Source of the DNA: an uncultured Dehalococcoidia bacterium
GTDB lineage: Bacteria > Chloroflexota > Dehalococcoidia > Lucifugimonadales > UBA3495
Direction of reading: 5' to 3'
NCBI GenBank assembly: GCA_958296385.1
Contig: OY282494.1
Location: 2,934,981-2,998,980 of the forward strand
DNA length: 64,000 bases
The translations under genes were made by a program, and so were the position numbers. This document shows, one piece after another, positions 37,001-43,049 of this stretch. The notes beneath the pieces are model-generated. The model was not told the origin of the DNA and made no database searches. It was given only the letters and a program-made list of their open reading frames with translations. Every line of letters starts with the position of its first letter. Position 1 is the stretch's first letter.

Positions 37001-37335
37001 GGGTCGTCGGCGTTGCTGTCTCCGTCAACGTCCAAGTCCCAATTGAGGTAGATGGTGGACGTGGTGGCCGTGGGCGTCCGCAGTTCGTAGGTCTTTTTGC
37101 CCTCGCCGGGGCTGGTGGACGGGTCGGCGTCTGCGATGCCGCTGCCGGTGACGTCCCAAAAGCTGCTGGGCGTCGTAGCTCCGGCCGATACGCCTCCGGC
37201 CAGGCCGCCGGCGTTGGCGCTGGCGTCGGACGTAACGGCTCCCCTGGCGTAAGACGCCGTTATGCTGGGCGCGGCGCCGGTCAGCTGGCCCACCAGGCCG
37301 CCCACGTAGGAGCCGCTGCCCGTGCCGCCGGACAC
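19039..37335 (-). CDS. Giant surface protein B, central segment: thirteen GLUG-type modules and first Calx-beta-like repeats
   Basis: 6,098 residues, most of the ~10,150-residue locus. Thirteen modules each open with a D/N-rich loop plus NLIDVTTLAQL.A.RYDL.GDG, followed by a Cys pair (GMGCPDGC.GYEL or GLGCDTTCAGYEL). Then come L.FDT...YNGGAGWTPIG, FQGNGHT(I/L)SNL, and a run of GLUG motifs (VGLFG, GALVG, VGGLVG, AGGLAGQL, each followed by ASYATGAV-type strands). Modules end with YWDT..SGI and DDPWDFG...YP(V/I)LQY. GLUG arrays are predicted to form beta-helices. Alternate modules carry a cadherin-like beta-sandwich (LSGLTL.GA.L.P.F....L.Y...LP...). Two and a half Calx-beta-like repeats close the segment. 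It begins after a 1-nt deletion near 37367 and ends after a 2-nt deletion near 19057. Confidence 0.75.
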   Translation of the reverse strand: MSGGTGSGSYVGGLVGQLTGAAPSITASYARGAVTSDASANAGGLAGGVSAGATTPSSFWDVTGSGIADADPSTSPGEGKKTYELRTPTATTSTIYLNWDLDVDGDSNADDPWDFGASDQYPVLKYGGLDTAAQFARQPTLSSVNTLSGLTVPELAVSGVTLAPVFDAGTYAYAATSTDDFTLGVVTVNTPTTHAGATVSISAVIGAGAAVTDDANPDTDGYQVTLGAPSTVITITVAAQDGLPQDYTVTITVPEYDYDDDDDGLIDVTTLAQLDAIRWDLDGNGAADDAANNGRHAIGYPLPAAGMGCQSVDPDGAGPLPAVPTCAGYELRADLDFNTGQATRTDDAYYNDGAGWTPIGTDSTSYSSTFQGNGHSIANLVINAGSDVANVGLFRALSSGGVISGVGLPDVSVAGAADALSIGALAGDNVGTVTASWATGSVTASSAGSGVKRVGGLVGISGGRVRGSYAGVSVTASNAATAVSAGGLAGQLYNNAITASYATGAVAGGAGAGARTGGLVGWANGPSPSITASYSTGAVTSGTGANTGGVAGSAASGVLVNSYWDAETSGIAGGQTTGGLKTPTGYTGIYSAWNVNVDGVGGNDDPWDFGTNAQYPILQYDRDAVAIDRQRGSTGKDYDDDEGNLIDVTTLAQLDAMRYDLDGDGVSVTGAGAAKYATAFPGLSAGMGCPDTCAGYELRANLDFDTGTAGDRTDDEFYNGGAGWTPIGPDYLSTFQGNGHTIANLNVATPSQAAAGLFGTIISGGVSGLGLPNASVASAHSQARIGAIVGVMFDSGSITSSWATGSVTASSATADQKYAGGLVGLSGGQIRASYAGVSVTAADAATRILAGGLAGQLSNGGVTASYANGAVSGGTSATTYVGGLVGHLAGAAPTITASYATGAATSGASANVGGLAGNLPSGAVITYGYWDTGTSGIADNDPSTSAGEGKTTTELRTPTAYGVSTTTSIYAAWNVDVDGDAGTGDADGNDDPWDFGANDEYPVLQYGGLDRTAQLNIQPSLGALSGLTLSGARLSPAFATATLIYDGTLPVGSSPVVVTVDATPAGGATASISAVAGSAGPVTADADADTAGHQVILRGATTTITVIVTPLNGTPQDYVITIANIPENDYDDDDNNLIDVTTLAQLNAIRYDLNGDGVADSATNNAAYAAAFLYPAAGLGCDTTCAGYELRNGLEFNTGGAIRSDDAYYNDGAGWTPIGTGGAPYTGAFQGNGHTLSTLHVNAGADVATVGLFGTASGAITGIGLPDASVAGASDNIAIGALVGSLGQSGTVTSGWATGSVTSSSTGSSEKSVGGLVGYNGGAVRASYADVTVAADTTAATMVRAGGLIGRLYQAAITASYATGAVSGGTGAGSYAGGLAGQLAGVTASTITASYSTGTVTGGASAGIGGLAGSVASPSSVVNSYWDTTASEIADSDPSTSPGEGKKTYELRTPTASTSAIYLNWNVDVDGVTGGDDPWEYGTNRQYPVLKYGGLDTDAQFGRQPVISSVNTLSGLTASAITLAPAPFDAGTYTYAATLPDDSTLGVTTVAAPTTHADGTVSISAAIGAGAAVTVDADPDTAGYQVTLGGPSTVITVTVAAEDGLPQDYTVTITVPQYDYDANDNDRIDITSLAQLNAVRYDLNGDGVADDVANGGRYATGYPLPAAGLGCNTTCAGYELMADLDFNTGRATRTDDTYYNGGAGWTPIGGTYTSTFQGNGHTLSNLHVNADTTVVTVGLFGTITGAITGVGLPDASVAGASDNIAIGALAGALGQSGTVTSGWATGSVTSSSTGSSEKSVGGLVGYNGGALRASYADVMVTADTTAATTVRAGGLVGRLYQATITASYATGSVTGGSGATSYAGGLAGQLAGVTASTITASYSTGTVTGGASASVGGLAGGVASPSTVVNSYWDSDTSGISGGQTTSALQTPTGYTGIYSGWNVNVDGVGGNDDPWHFGANNQYPILQYDRGVIAVDRQRGSTGKDYDGNNNNLIDITTLAQLDAMRYDLDGDGAVAKGNASGEYAAAFPGLAVGMGCPDGCAGYELRANLDFDTGTAGDRTDDEFYNGGAGWTPIGTDGAPFSGTLVGNGHTLSNLHVNAGTDVVTVGLFGTLSGAVTGIGLPNASVTGARDSTAIGALVGTLQASGTVTSGWATGSVTSSNAGSAAKNVGGLVGFAYGTVRASYSGAAAVADAAATSVRAGGLVGVLNGGAVTASYATGAVSGGTGGSAFRGGLVGQLSGTAPSITASYAIGTVAAGAGANTGGLAGNNPAGAVITYSYWDTGTSGIASAGAGEGKTANELRTPTAYGTSTTTSIYAAWNVDVDGDPSNDDDPWDFGASDEYPVLQYGGLDRTAQVNLQPTVGTLTSLTLTGAMLTPGFDAATLAYTGTLPADASPVVVTVEAAAAGGATASYSAVAGSAGPVTADADADTAGHQVILRGATTTITVIVTPLNGTAQSYVITIAGIPENDYDDDDDNLIDVTTLAQLNAVRYDLNGDGVADNATDNAAYAAAYLYPAAGLGCAGTCAGYELLADLDFNTGRATRTDDDYYNGGAGWTPIGGTYASTFQGNGHTIANLVINAGSDAANVGLFRALSSGGVISGVGLPEASLSGAADALSIGTLAGDNVGTVTTSWASGSVTASSAGSGVKRVGGLVGISGGTVRGSYAGVSVTASNAATAVSAGGLAGQLYNNAITASYATGAVAGGAGAGSHTGGLVGWTNGPSPSITASYSTGAVTSGTGANTGGVAGSAASGVLVNSYWDAQTSGISGGQTTRGLQTPTGYTGIYAGWNVDVDGVGGNDDPWHFGANNQYPILQYDRGVVAIDRQRGSVGKDYDDDNNNLIDVRTLAQLDAMRYDGNGDGIVAKGSHSGHYAAAFPGLAVGMGCPDGCTGYELRNSLDFDTGTAGDRTDDAFYNGGAGWIPIRNYNSTLQGNGYTIANLHINADANVHRAGLFGPGTARISGLGLPNVSITGAYNWLRAGAIVGELYAQGSVTSSWATGSVTASSANGSGKSIGGLVGVSFAPIRASYADVTVTASTANTATTVNAGGLVGHLARAPVTASYATGAVSGGTSSASNVGGLVGRLEGALTITASYATGAVTAGTGANTGGLAGNNPTDAVITYSYWDTTTSGITGTGAGAGKTTGELRTPTAYGTSTTTDIYAAWNVDIDNADTDDDVTTGGDDPWEFGASDEYPVLKYGGLDTTAQVNLQPTVGTLTSLTLTGATLVPGFDAATLAYTGTLPPDASPVVVTVEAAAAGGATASYSAVAGSAGSVTADADANTDGHQVILRGATTTITVIVTPLNGAAQSYVITIAGIPENDYDTDDDNLIDVTTLAQLNAIRYDLDGNGVADNAAGAVAYAAAYLYPAAGLGCDTTCAGYELMADLDFSGSSAYANWTPIGGTYTSTFQGNGHTIAKLTVNAAAGVSRVGLFGALSSAGAISGIGLPDASVAGAADTISIGALVGDSGGTVTSSWATGSVASTSSSADAKYIGGLVGHVDGAVRAIYSGATVTASAAATAIHAGGLAGRVNSGTAIASYATGAVTGGTNATSYIGGLVGRAMAASTIAASYSTGTPGSTGASVNIGGAIGGSQSGATLSNNYWDADTSGISGGQRTSVLKMPTGYTGIYIGWNVDVDGVSGNDNPWQFGGNDEYPILQYDRDVIAVDRQRGSTGKDYDDDDDNLIDITTLAQLDAVRYDLDGDGAVAKGSASGEYAAAFPGLAVGMGCPDTCIGYELRANLDFDSGTAGDRTDDEFYNGGAGWTPIGTDTVPFSGTLVGNNHTLSNLYVNTGADVITIGLFGTLSGAVTGIGLPGASVSSARDSLAMGALVGTLRPSGTVTSVWATGSVTSGSADATTKYVGGLVGYGSGAVRASYAGVSVTAADAATRIRAGGLVGLLNGGAVTASYATGAVSGGTSNTSFVGGLVGQLTGAAPTITASYATGAPSSGASANVGGLAGNLPSGAVITYSYWDTGTSGIADNDPSTSAGEGKTTTELRTPTAYGLSTTTSIYAAWNVDVDNADTDDDVTTGGDDPWDFGANDEYPVLQYGGLDRTAQLNIQPSLGALSGLTLTGAALSPAFDTVTLTYDGTVPVGSSPVVVTVAATPAGGATASISAVAGSAAPVTTDADAGAAGHQVILGGPSTVITITVTPLNGTPQDYVITIANIPENDYDTDDDNLIDVTSLAQLNAIRYDLNGNGVADSATDNAAYAAAFLYAAAGMGCDTTCAGYELLNDLDFNTGQATRSDDAYYNGGAGWTPIGGTYASTFQGNGHSIANLAIDAGSDAANVGLFAVLGSGGVLSGVGLPDASVSGAADALSIGALAGDNVGTVRASWATGSVTSSSAGSGVKRVGGLVGISGGTVQGSYAGVSVTASNAATAVSAGGLAGQLYNNAITASYATGAVAGGAGAGSHTGGLVGWANGPTPSITASYSTGAVTSGASANVGGLVGTLVSGGTAPNSYWDTDASGITGTGAGTGQTTSALQTPTAYGNAGIYSAWNVNVDGVGGNDDPWNFGASNQYPVLQYDRDAVAIDRQRGSTGKDYDGNNNNLIDVTTLAQLDAMRYDGNGDGIVAKGSHSGHYAMAFPGLSAGMGCPDGCTGYELRNSLDFDSGTAGDRTDDAFYNGGAGWIPIRNYNSTLQGNGHTISNLHVNASPGVHHAGLFGPSSGQFSGIGLSGVSITGASNGLKAGALIGTLWAEGSVTSSWATGRVTSTNSDGNEKSVGGLVGINFAPIRASYADVAVTAATDATATKVNAGGLVGKLPHGSITASYATGAVTGGYGATSYAGGLAGQLESGTAPAITASYAIGTVAAGSGANVGGLAGNLPTGMMGATITYSYWDTDTSGIADTTPLTSAGEGKTTNELRTPTAYGTSTTTSIYAAWNVDIDNADTDDDFATGGDDPWDFGENDEYPVLKYGGLDTAMQVNLQPTVGTLTSLILTGATLSSAFDTATLAYTATLPDGSTAAAVTVAATSTNPTATVSYSAVAGTADAVIADADADRAGHQVILGGPNTVITITVTPQNGVAQSYTVTIAVPTNDYDDDDNNLIDVTTLAQLDAIRWDLDGDGVADNAAGAVAYAAAYLYPAAGMGCAGTCAGYELLADLDFNTGQAARTDDDYYNGGAGWMPIGGTYTGVLQGNGHTLSNLAISAGSTVGRVGLFAALTGAITGVGLPDASVVGAADGLSAGVLVGDSSGTVTSSWATGSVTASNAGSGLKHIGGLVGVTAGSIRASYAGVSVTASTITTATEVRAGGLLGQLANGTVTASYATGPTAGGYGANSYAGGLVGRLSGGGGPTITASYATGGATSGTGGNAGGLAGNLPSGATITASYWDTDASGITGTGAGTGQTTSALQTPTAYGTGIYSAWNVDVDGVGGNDDPWQFGGNNQYPILQFDRDVIAIDRQRGSTGKDYDANDNNLIDITTLAQLDAMRYDGDGDGVVAKGNASAKYAAAFPGLSIGMGCPDTCIGYELRANLDFDTGTPGDRTDDAYYNGGAGWGPFRYNATFQGNGNVISNLHINASAGIHNVGLFSGGTARVSGLGLPNVSITGASNGLKAGAIIGTLYAQSEGSVTASWATGSVTSTNSDGNEKSVGGLVGVNFAPIRASYADVTVTASTANTATMVNAGGLVGKLPYGSITASYATGTVTGGYGAASYAGGLAGQLESGTSPTITASYATGMVTAGAGANIGGLAGNAPADATITASYWDTSSSGITGTGAGAGKTTSELQTPTAYGVSTTTSIYANWNLNLDGVAGDDDPWDFGYDSQYPVLQYGGLDILKQGRNTILFNTDAVAVDEADASGAIYTVRLGGRPTAAVTVAIASDNTAVTIDDGDGTFGSDETLNFSTTNWFTAQTITVKAADDANLIDDTATLTHTATGAGSGFAGVSAALPVAISDDDKGSIVLAQNGVGITALGVTEEGSSVTYDVTLNTAPLANVTVTITVPSTPIDYTDAVEINKAGGTFGSSQTLTFTPMDYNTAQTVTVRAPDDSDGIGESFNLSHAATDATATASGFDGASKDLAVTVTDNNTANILLSVSALTIAEDDDSGGSYTVQLATQPTASVTVTATAPAGLTIDDDTGTDFGARNADF
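21046..36570 (-). repeat. Higher-order tandem repeat, ~2.53-2.61 kb dimeric unit
   Basis: Module openings recur near 21056, 22171, 23666, 24781, 26269, 27332, 28800, 29892, 31351, 32448, 33921, 35397 and 36538. Spacing mostly alternates ~1.1 and ~1.47 kb. One module type begins KDYD and ends with the beta-sandwich; the other begins NDYD and ends in the linker IDRQRGSTG. The pair repeats every ~2.53-2.61 kb between 21 and 31.4 kb, with one extra module at 33921. Many 40-60 nt blocks look nearly identical between copies. Confidence 0.8.
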
Positions 37336-37358
37336 TGCGCCGGTGGCGTAGCTGGCGA

Positions 37359-40300
37359 TTACCGCGTGTTCGCCAGCGACCCAATCAGGCCGCCGGCCCG
37401 CAGCGCCGTGGCCGTAGTGGTTGCCGTTACCGTTACGTCGGCATAGCTGGCCCGCACCGCGCCGGCGTTGTAACCCACCAGGCCGCCGACGAATTTTGCG
37501 GCGCTGCCGGGATTGCTGGCCGTTACGCGGCCCGTTGCCCAGCCCGACGTTACCGTTCCGGCCCCCTGCAACGTGCCCACCAGCGCGCCCATTGCCAGAT
37601 TATCCCGCGCCCCGGCTACTTTGGCGTTGCGCAGGCCCACGCCGGTGATGGCGCCGCTGGCCGTGCCAAACAGCCCCACGGTAACGACGTCCGCACCGGC
37701 GTTGACGTTCAGGTTAGCTATGTCATTGCCGTTGCCCTGGAACTTACCGCTGAACGGCGCGGCGTCGGTTCCGATGGGCGTCCAGTTGGCATAAGGCCCG
37801 TCGGCAACGCCGTCGCTGCCGGTAGTGTCAAAGTCCAGGTCGAGCAGCAACTCGTAGCCGGCGCATCCGTCGGGGCAGCCCATGTCGGCGGCGCGGATGG
37901 GGTAGGCGGCGGCATACGCGATGCGGTTGGCGGCATCGTCCAACGCCCCGTCGCCGTTCAAGTCGTAGCGGATGGCGTCCAGCTGGGCCAGGCTGGTCAC
38001 GTCGATGAGGTTGTTGTCGTCGGTATCGTAGTCGGTCTCCGGGACGGCGACGGTTACGACGTATCGCTGGGCCGCGCCGCTATAAGGGACGACGGTTACG
38101 GCGATGACGGTGCTGGGCCCGCGGAGGACGACCTGATGGCCGGGGGTGTCGGGGTAGGCATCGGCGATAACTGCGCTGCCGGCGCCGGCCACGGCGCTGA
38201 TGGACACTTCGGCATCGGCACGGGCCGCCGTGGCCACGACGGTTGCCGTGGGCGATGTTGCGTCGGCGGGCAGCGTTGCATCGTAGGCAAAGGTACTCCG
38301 GGCCAGCGGGGCCGACAGCATGGCCGGGGATAGGGTGAGCGCCGTCAGCCGGCCGTACTGCAAGACGGGATATTGGGTGTTGCCGCCAAAGTACCAGGGG
38401 TCGTCGGGGTTGCCGTCTCCGTCAATGTCCCGGTTCCAGTTGGCGTAGCTGCCGCTGCCGTAGGCGGTAGGCCCTTGTAGCTCGCCGGTGGTTTTGCCCT
38501 CCCCGGCGCTGGTGGACGGGTCAGCGTCGGCGATGCCGCTGGTGTCGGTGTCCCAATAGCTGTTGGCTATGGTGGCATCGGATGGCAGATTGCCGGCCAG
38601 CCCGCCCACGTTGACGCTGCTCGCGGTGGAAGTAGCCGTTCCCGTTGCGTAAGACGCCGTTATGCTGGGCGTGGTGCCGCTTTCCAACTGGCCGGCCAGT
38701 CCGCCGGCGTAGGAGGCCGCGCCGCCGCCGCCGGTTACCGTGCCGGTGGCGTAGCTGGCCGTTATCGAGCCGTAGGGCAGCTTACCCACCAGCCCGCCGG
38801 CGTTAACCGTCGTGGCGGTTGCGTCCGTGGACGCGGTTACCGTCACGTCGGCGTAACTGGCCCGGATGGGGGCGAAGTTAATGCCCACCAGCCCGCCGAC
38901 GGATTTCTCGTTGCCGTCGCTATTGGTGGACGTTACGCTGCCCGTAGCCCAGCTGGACGTTACCAGACCACCCTGGGCGTACAGCGTGCCAATCAGGGCG
39001 CCGGCTTTGAGCCCGTTGCTGGCGCCGGTGATGCTGACGTTGGGCAGCCCCACGCCGGAGACGCGGGGGGTGCCCTGGCCGAACAGCCCGACGTGGTGGA
39101 CGCTGGGGCTGGCGTTGATATACAGGTTGGACAGGGTATGGCCGTTGCCCTGGAGCACGCCACTGTAGCGGAGGGGTATCCAGCCGGCGCTGCCGTTGGA
39201 GAACTCATCGTCGGTGCGGTCGCCGGCCGTGCCGCCGTCAAAGTCCAGGCTGACGACTAGCTCGTAGCCGGCGCACCCGTCGGGGCAGCCCATTTTGCTG
39301 GACACGCCGGGGAAAACGGCCAGGTAGCTAAGAGCGTCGGCCCCCGTGTTGGATATTCCGTCGCCGTCGCTGTCGTAGCGCAGGGCGTTCAGCTTGGCCA
39401 GCGAGTCAATGTCAATCAGGTTGTCGTTGTCAAAGTCGTAATCCACGGCGGTTGCGCCGGGGCTGCGCTGCTGCTGGACGCCCCGCGCATCGCGGTCGTA
39501 TTGCAGGATGGGATACTGCGCGTTGGTGCCAAAGTTCCAGGGGTTGTCGGCCCCGCCGGTGTCCAGGTTCACGTTCCAGCCGGTGTAGATGCCGGTGTAG
39601 CCGGTGGGGGATTTCAGGCCGCTGGTGGCTACGCCCTCCGGCGCGGCGTTGCCGCCGTCGTCGGGTACGCCGGTGGTGGTAATATCCCAATAGCTGTTGG
39701 TGATGGTTGCACTGCTGGAAATAGCGCCAAACAGCCCGCGCGTCGCGGACGTGGATCCCGTAACCGCGCCAGTGGCGTAGCAGGCGTTCACCGCAACTTG
39801 CCCGACTGATCCGGCCAGCCCGCCGACGTTTGCGCCGGCCCGGTTGGCCGCTACCGCCCCGGTCGCATAAGAGGCGGCCAGTGTGCCCGGATTGTCGTTG
39901 TTGCCGCCCACAACGCCGGCCAGGCCGCCAACGGAATCTGCAAGAGTGCTGGTGGAGGTAGAGTTCGCGGTTACGTTAACCGCCGCGTAGCTGGCGGAAA
40001 CGCTGCTGCCAAAGCGGGTAGTGCCCACCAGTCCACCCACCCAGCTGACCGCCGTGCCGCTGGCAGTGGTCGTAATCGTGCCGGTGGCATAGCTGTCCCG
40101 CACCGTGCCGTCGAGAAAGCCGACCAGCCCGCCGACCTGATGCAGAGAGGGTTGGATGCTGGTGTAACTGGTCGTGATGGCCACGCCGGTCAGCCCCACG
40201 CCCTCAATAGCGCCGGCGACCGAGCCGAACAGTCCCACCCGGCCCGTGTTGGTAGCGTTGATGGTCATATTGGCGATGGTGTAGTTGTTGCCCTCAAAGT

Positions 40301-43019
40301 TGCCGGTGTACGGCGCAATGGGCGTCCAGTTGGGGTAGGCGTCGGCGCCGGTTACGGCGCCATCGCCGCTGGTGTCAAAGTCCAGGTCCGCCACCAGTTC
40401 GTAGCCGGTGCAGGTGGCGGCACAGCCCATCCTGGCCGGCGGGCGGGGGTAGCCGACGGCGTGCAAGGCGCTGTTGGCGGCGTCGTCCACCACGCCATCG
40501 CCGTTCAAGTCGTAGCGGATGGCGTTGAGCTGGGCCAGGTTGCTGACGTCAATGAGATTGTCGTTGTCGATGTCGTAGTCCGTCGCGGCGGTGGGGATGG
40601 TGACCACGTAGCTCCGGGCCGGGCCGCTATTGGGGGTGACGGTAATGGTGATGACCGTGCTGGGGCTGCCGAGGGCGACCTGATAGCCGGCGGCGCCCGC
40701 GTCCCCATCGTGGGTAACGGCGGGGCCGCCGCCGATGGTAGCGCTGATGGACACCGTGTCGCTGTCCCGGTCTGCCCTGGTAGCCACGGTGACCGTGGGG
40801 GCGGTTGAGCCGGCGGGCAGCGTTGCGGTGTAGGCCAGGGTATCCGGGTGAAAGGCCGGCAGCGCGGCCGGCAGCACGGTGAGCGTGTTCAGCGTGCCGG
40901 TGGTGGGCTGGCGGTCAAACTGCGAGAATGTATCCAGCCCGCCGAACTGCAAGGCCGGATATTGGGCGTTGGTGCCAAAGTGCCAGGGGTCGTCGTTGCC
41001 GCTACTGTCCCCGGTGCCGGTATCGCCGTCAACGTTCACGTCCCAGCCAAAGTAGGTGTCGGTAGCGTAGCGGGTGGCGTAGTCGGTGGGCATCTGCAAC
41101 TCGCCGGTAGTTTTGCCCTCGCCGGCGCTGGCGTCCAGGTCAGCGTCGGCGATGCCGCTGCTGTCGGTATCCCAATAGCTGTTGGCTATCGTGGCCCCGC
41201 CGGGCAGATTGCCGGCCAGCCCGCCGGCGTTGACGCCGCTTGCGGTGGAAGCAGCCGTACCCGTTGCGTAAGACGCCGCGATGCTGTGCGCCGCGCCGCT
41301 CAGCTGGCCCACCAGGCCGCCGGCGTAAGAGGTGGCGCCGCCGCCGCCGGCTACCGCGCCGGTAGCGTAGCCGGCCGTCACCGCACCGCCGTTCAGCCGC
41401 CCCACCAGGCCGCCGGCCGAAACCGTCGTAGCCGTAGTAGCCTGGGATGCGGTTACCCTCACGTCGGCGTAGCTGGCCCGCACGGGCGCAGCCGCCCGGC
41501 CCACCAGGCCGCCCACGGATTTGGCGCCGCTGCCGGTACTGGTGGAAGTTACGCGGCCGGTGGCCCAGCTGGCCGTTACCAACCCCCCGGCGGACAGTTC
41601 GCCAATCAGGGCGCCGGCCCGGAGCGTGTCGCTGGCGCCGGTAACACTGGCGTTGGCCAGCCCAACGCCGGAGATGGTCGGGCCGCCGGTGCCGAACAGC
41701 CCAACGTGCTGGATGCTCGCGGCGGCGTTGCTGGTCAGGTTTGAAATCGTATGGTTGTTGCCCTGGAACACGCCCCCGTAGTTGCGGATGGGCGTCCAAT
41801 TGGCATAGGGCCCGTCGGCCACGTCGTCATCGCCTTGCGTGTCAAAGTCCAGGTCGTTCCGCAGTTCGTAGCCGGTGCAGGCGCCAGGACAGCCCATGCG
41901 TCCGGCGGCGGCGGTTTGGCGGGACGGATAGGCGGCGGCGTATTCGGCGTGGCCCGCGTCGCCGTCGCCGTTCCCGTCGTGGCGCATGGCGTTCAGCTGG
42001 GCCAGGTTGCTAATGTCAATCAGATTGTCGTCGTCGGTGTCGTAGTCAATGAAAGGCCGGTATTTCAGGGCCGGATATTCGGAGCCGGTTCCGAAGTCCC
42101 AGGGGTCGTCGCCGCCGGCCGCCCCGTTCAGGTTCAGGTTCCAGCCGGCGTAAATGCCGGTGTAGTCGATGGGGGATTTCAGGTCGGCAGTAGCCTGGCC
42201 CGTGCCGGCGCCGCCGGTGTGCGCGCAGAGGGTCGAGTCGTAGTAGCTGTTATGGACGTTGCCGCCATCGGACAGGCAGCGCGTGCCGGCGCCGCCGCTA
42301 ACGGCGCTGGCGGCGTAGCTGGCGGTGATAGTGCCGGCATCGTTGCGGCCCGCCAGCCCGCCGGCGCCGCCGCTGCCCGCGCCGCTGTTGACGGCGGTAG
42401 TGGCATAGGATGCCCGCAGCGCGCCGTTGTTCCGGCCCACCAGCCCGCCGGTAACCGCGCCGCTGCCGCTGCCGGCAACGGAGCCGCCGGTGGCATAGGC
42501 GGCTGAAATCGTGCCCCGGTTCCGGCCCGCCAGCGCGCCGGATTCCTGCGCGCCGCCCGTACCGCGCACGGTGGGATTAATCAGCCCCACTGCGGTGATG
42601 CGCCCGCCGCTGCCCAGTTCTGCGAACAGCCCCAGCCGCGCGCTGGCGGCGGCCGAGCTGACGTTCAGGTTAGAGATGGTATGGGCGTTGCCCCGGAACG
42701 TGGACGTGTAAGTTCCGATGGGCGTCCAGTTGGCATAGGGCGCATCGGCCCGGTCGTCATTGCCGGTAGTATCAAAATCCAGGCTGGCCCCCAGCTCGTA
42801 GCCGGCGCAAGCGTTGGGGCAGCCCATCTGCCGGGTCAGTCCGGGGAAAGCCGCCAGATAACTGACGGCCCCCGCCCCGCGCACTGGTATCCCGTCACCG
42901 TTCCCGTCATAGCGAATGGCGTCCAGCTGGGCCAGGTTGTTAACGTCAATCAGATCGTTGTTGTTGGCGTCATAGTCCACGGCAGCCGCGCTGGGGCTGC
43001 GCAGCCGCTGGATGGCCAC
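37359..43019 (-). CDS. Giant surface protein B, N-proximal segment: five GLUG-type modules
   Basis: 1,886 residues, in the same frame as the segment ending at 43050 and separated from it only by one TAA codon. Five modules (openings DYDANNNDLID, DYDTDDDNLID, DYDIDNDNLID, DYDFDNDNLID, DYDTDDNNLID) are more diverged from each other than those downstream, which suggests an older array. Two cadherin-like sandwiches occur (LPAFHPDTLAYTATLP and LARSTFAYDATLP). The frame ends at ...LIGSLANTR where comparison with sister modules shows one missing base near 37367. The first codon here is not a true start; it is an internal ATG after the nonsense codon. Confidence 0.75.
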   Translation of the reverse strand: MAIQRLRSPSAAAVDYDANNNDLIDVNNLAQLDAIRYDGNGDGIPVRGAGAVSYLAAFPGLTRQMGCPNACAGYELGASLDFDTTGNDDRADAPYANWTPIGTYTSTFRGNAHTISNLNVSSAAASARLGLFAELGSGGRITAVGLINPTVRGTGGAQESGALAGRNRGTISAAYATGGSVAGSGSGAVTGGLVGRNNGALRASYATTAVNSGAGSGGAGGLAGRNDAGTITASYAASAVSGGAGTRCLSDGGNVHNSYYDSTLCAHTGGAGTGQATADLKSPIDYTGIYAGWNLNLNGAAGGDDPWDFGTGSEYPALKYRPFIDYDTDDDNLIDISNLAQLNAMRHDGNGDGDAGHAEYAAAYPSRQTAAAGRMGCPGACTGYELRNDLDFDTQGDDDVADGPYANWTPIRNYGGVFQGNNHTISNLTSNAAASIQHVGLFGTGGPTISGVGLANASVTGASDTLRAGALIGELSAGGLVTASWATGRVTSTSTGSGAKSVGGLVGRAAAPVRASYADVRVTASQATTATTVSAGGLVGRLNGGAVTAGYATGAVAGGGGATSYAGGLVGQLSGAAHSIAASYATGTAASTASGVNAGGLAGNLPGGATIANSYWDTDSSGIADADLDASAGEGKTTGELQMPTDYATRYATDTYFGWDVNVDGDTGTGDSSGNDDPWHFGTNAQYPALQFGGLDTFSQFDRQPTTGTLNTLTVLPAALPAFHPDTLAYTATLPAGSTAPTVTVATRADRDSDTVSISATIGGGPAVTHDGDAGAAGYQVALGSPSTVITITVTPNSGPARSYVVTIPTAATDYDIDNDNLIDVSNLAQLNAIRYDLNGDGVVDDAANSALHAVGYPRPPARMGCAATCTGYELVADLDFDTSGDGAVTGADAYPNWTPIAPYTGNFEGNNYTIANMTINATNTGRVGLFGSVAGAIEGVGLTGVAITTSYTSIQPSLHQVGGLVGFLDGTVRDSYATGTITTTASGTAVSWVGGLVGTTRFGSSVSASYAAVNVTANSTSTSTLADSVGGLAGVVGGNNDNPGTLAASYATGAVAANRAGANVGGLAGSVGQVAVNACYATGAVTGSTSATRGLFGAISSSATITNSYWDITTTGVPDDGGNAAPEGVATSGLKSPTGYTGIYTGWNVNLDTGGADNPWNFGTNAQYPILQYDRDARGVQQQRSPGATAVDYDFDNDNLIDIDSLAKLNALRYDSDGDGISNTGADALSYLAVFPGVSSKMGCPDGCAGYELVVSLDFDGGTAGDRTDDEFSNGSAGWIPLRYSGVLQGNGHTLSNLYINASPSVHHVGLFGQGTPRVSGVGLPNVSITGASNGLKAGALIGTLYAQGGLVTSSWATGSVTSTNSDGNEKSVGGLVGINFAPIRASYADVTVTASTDATATTVNAGGLVGKLPYGSITASYATGTVTGGGGAASYAGGLAGQLESGTTPSITASYATGTATSTASSVNVGGLAGNLPSDATIANSYWDTDTSGIADADPSTSAGEGKTTGELQGPTAYGSGSYANWNRDIDGDGNPDDPWYFGGNTQYPVLQYGRLTALTLSPAMLSAPLARSTFAYDATLPADATSPTATVVATAARADAEVSISAVAGAGSAVIADAYPDTPGHQVVLRGPSTVIAVTVVPYSGAAQRYVVTVAVPETDYDTDDNNLIDVTSLAQLDAIRYDLNGDGALDDAANRIAYAAAYPIRAADMGCPDGCAGYELLLDLDFDTTGSDGVADGPYANWTPIGTDAAPFSGKFQGNGNDIANLNVNAGADVVTVGLFGTASGAITGVGLRNAKVAGARDNLAMGALVGTLQGAGTVTSGWATGRVTASNPGSAAKFVGGLVGYNAGAVRASYADVTVTATTTATALRAGGLIGSLANTR

Positions 43020-43049
43020 GGCATCGCGGCCGTATTGCAGGATGGGATA

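Noticed and set aside
19039-43019. CRISPR-like regular repetition
   Set aside because: The repeats are 1.1-1.5 kb coding modules with diverged internal sequence, not 25-40 bp direct repeats with unique spacers.
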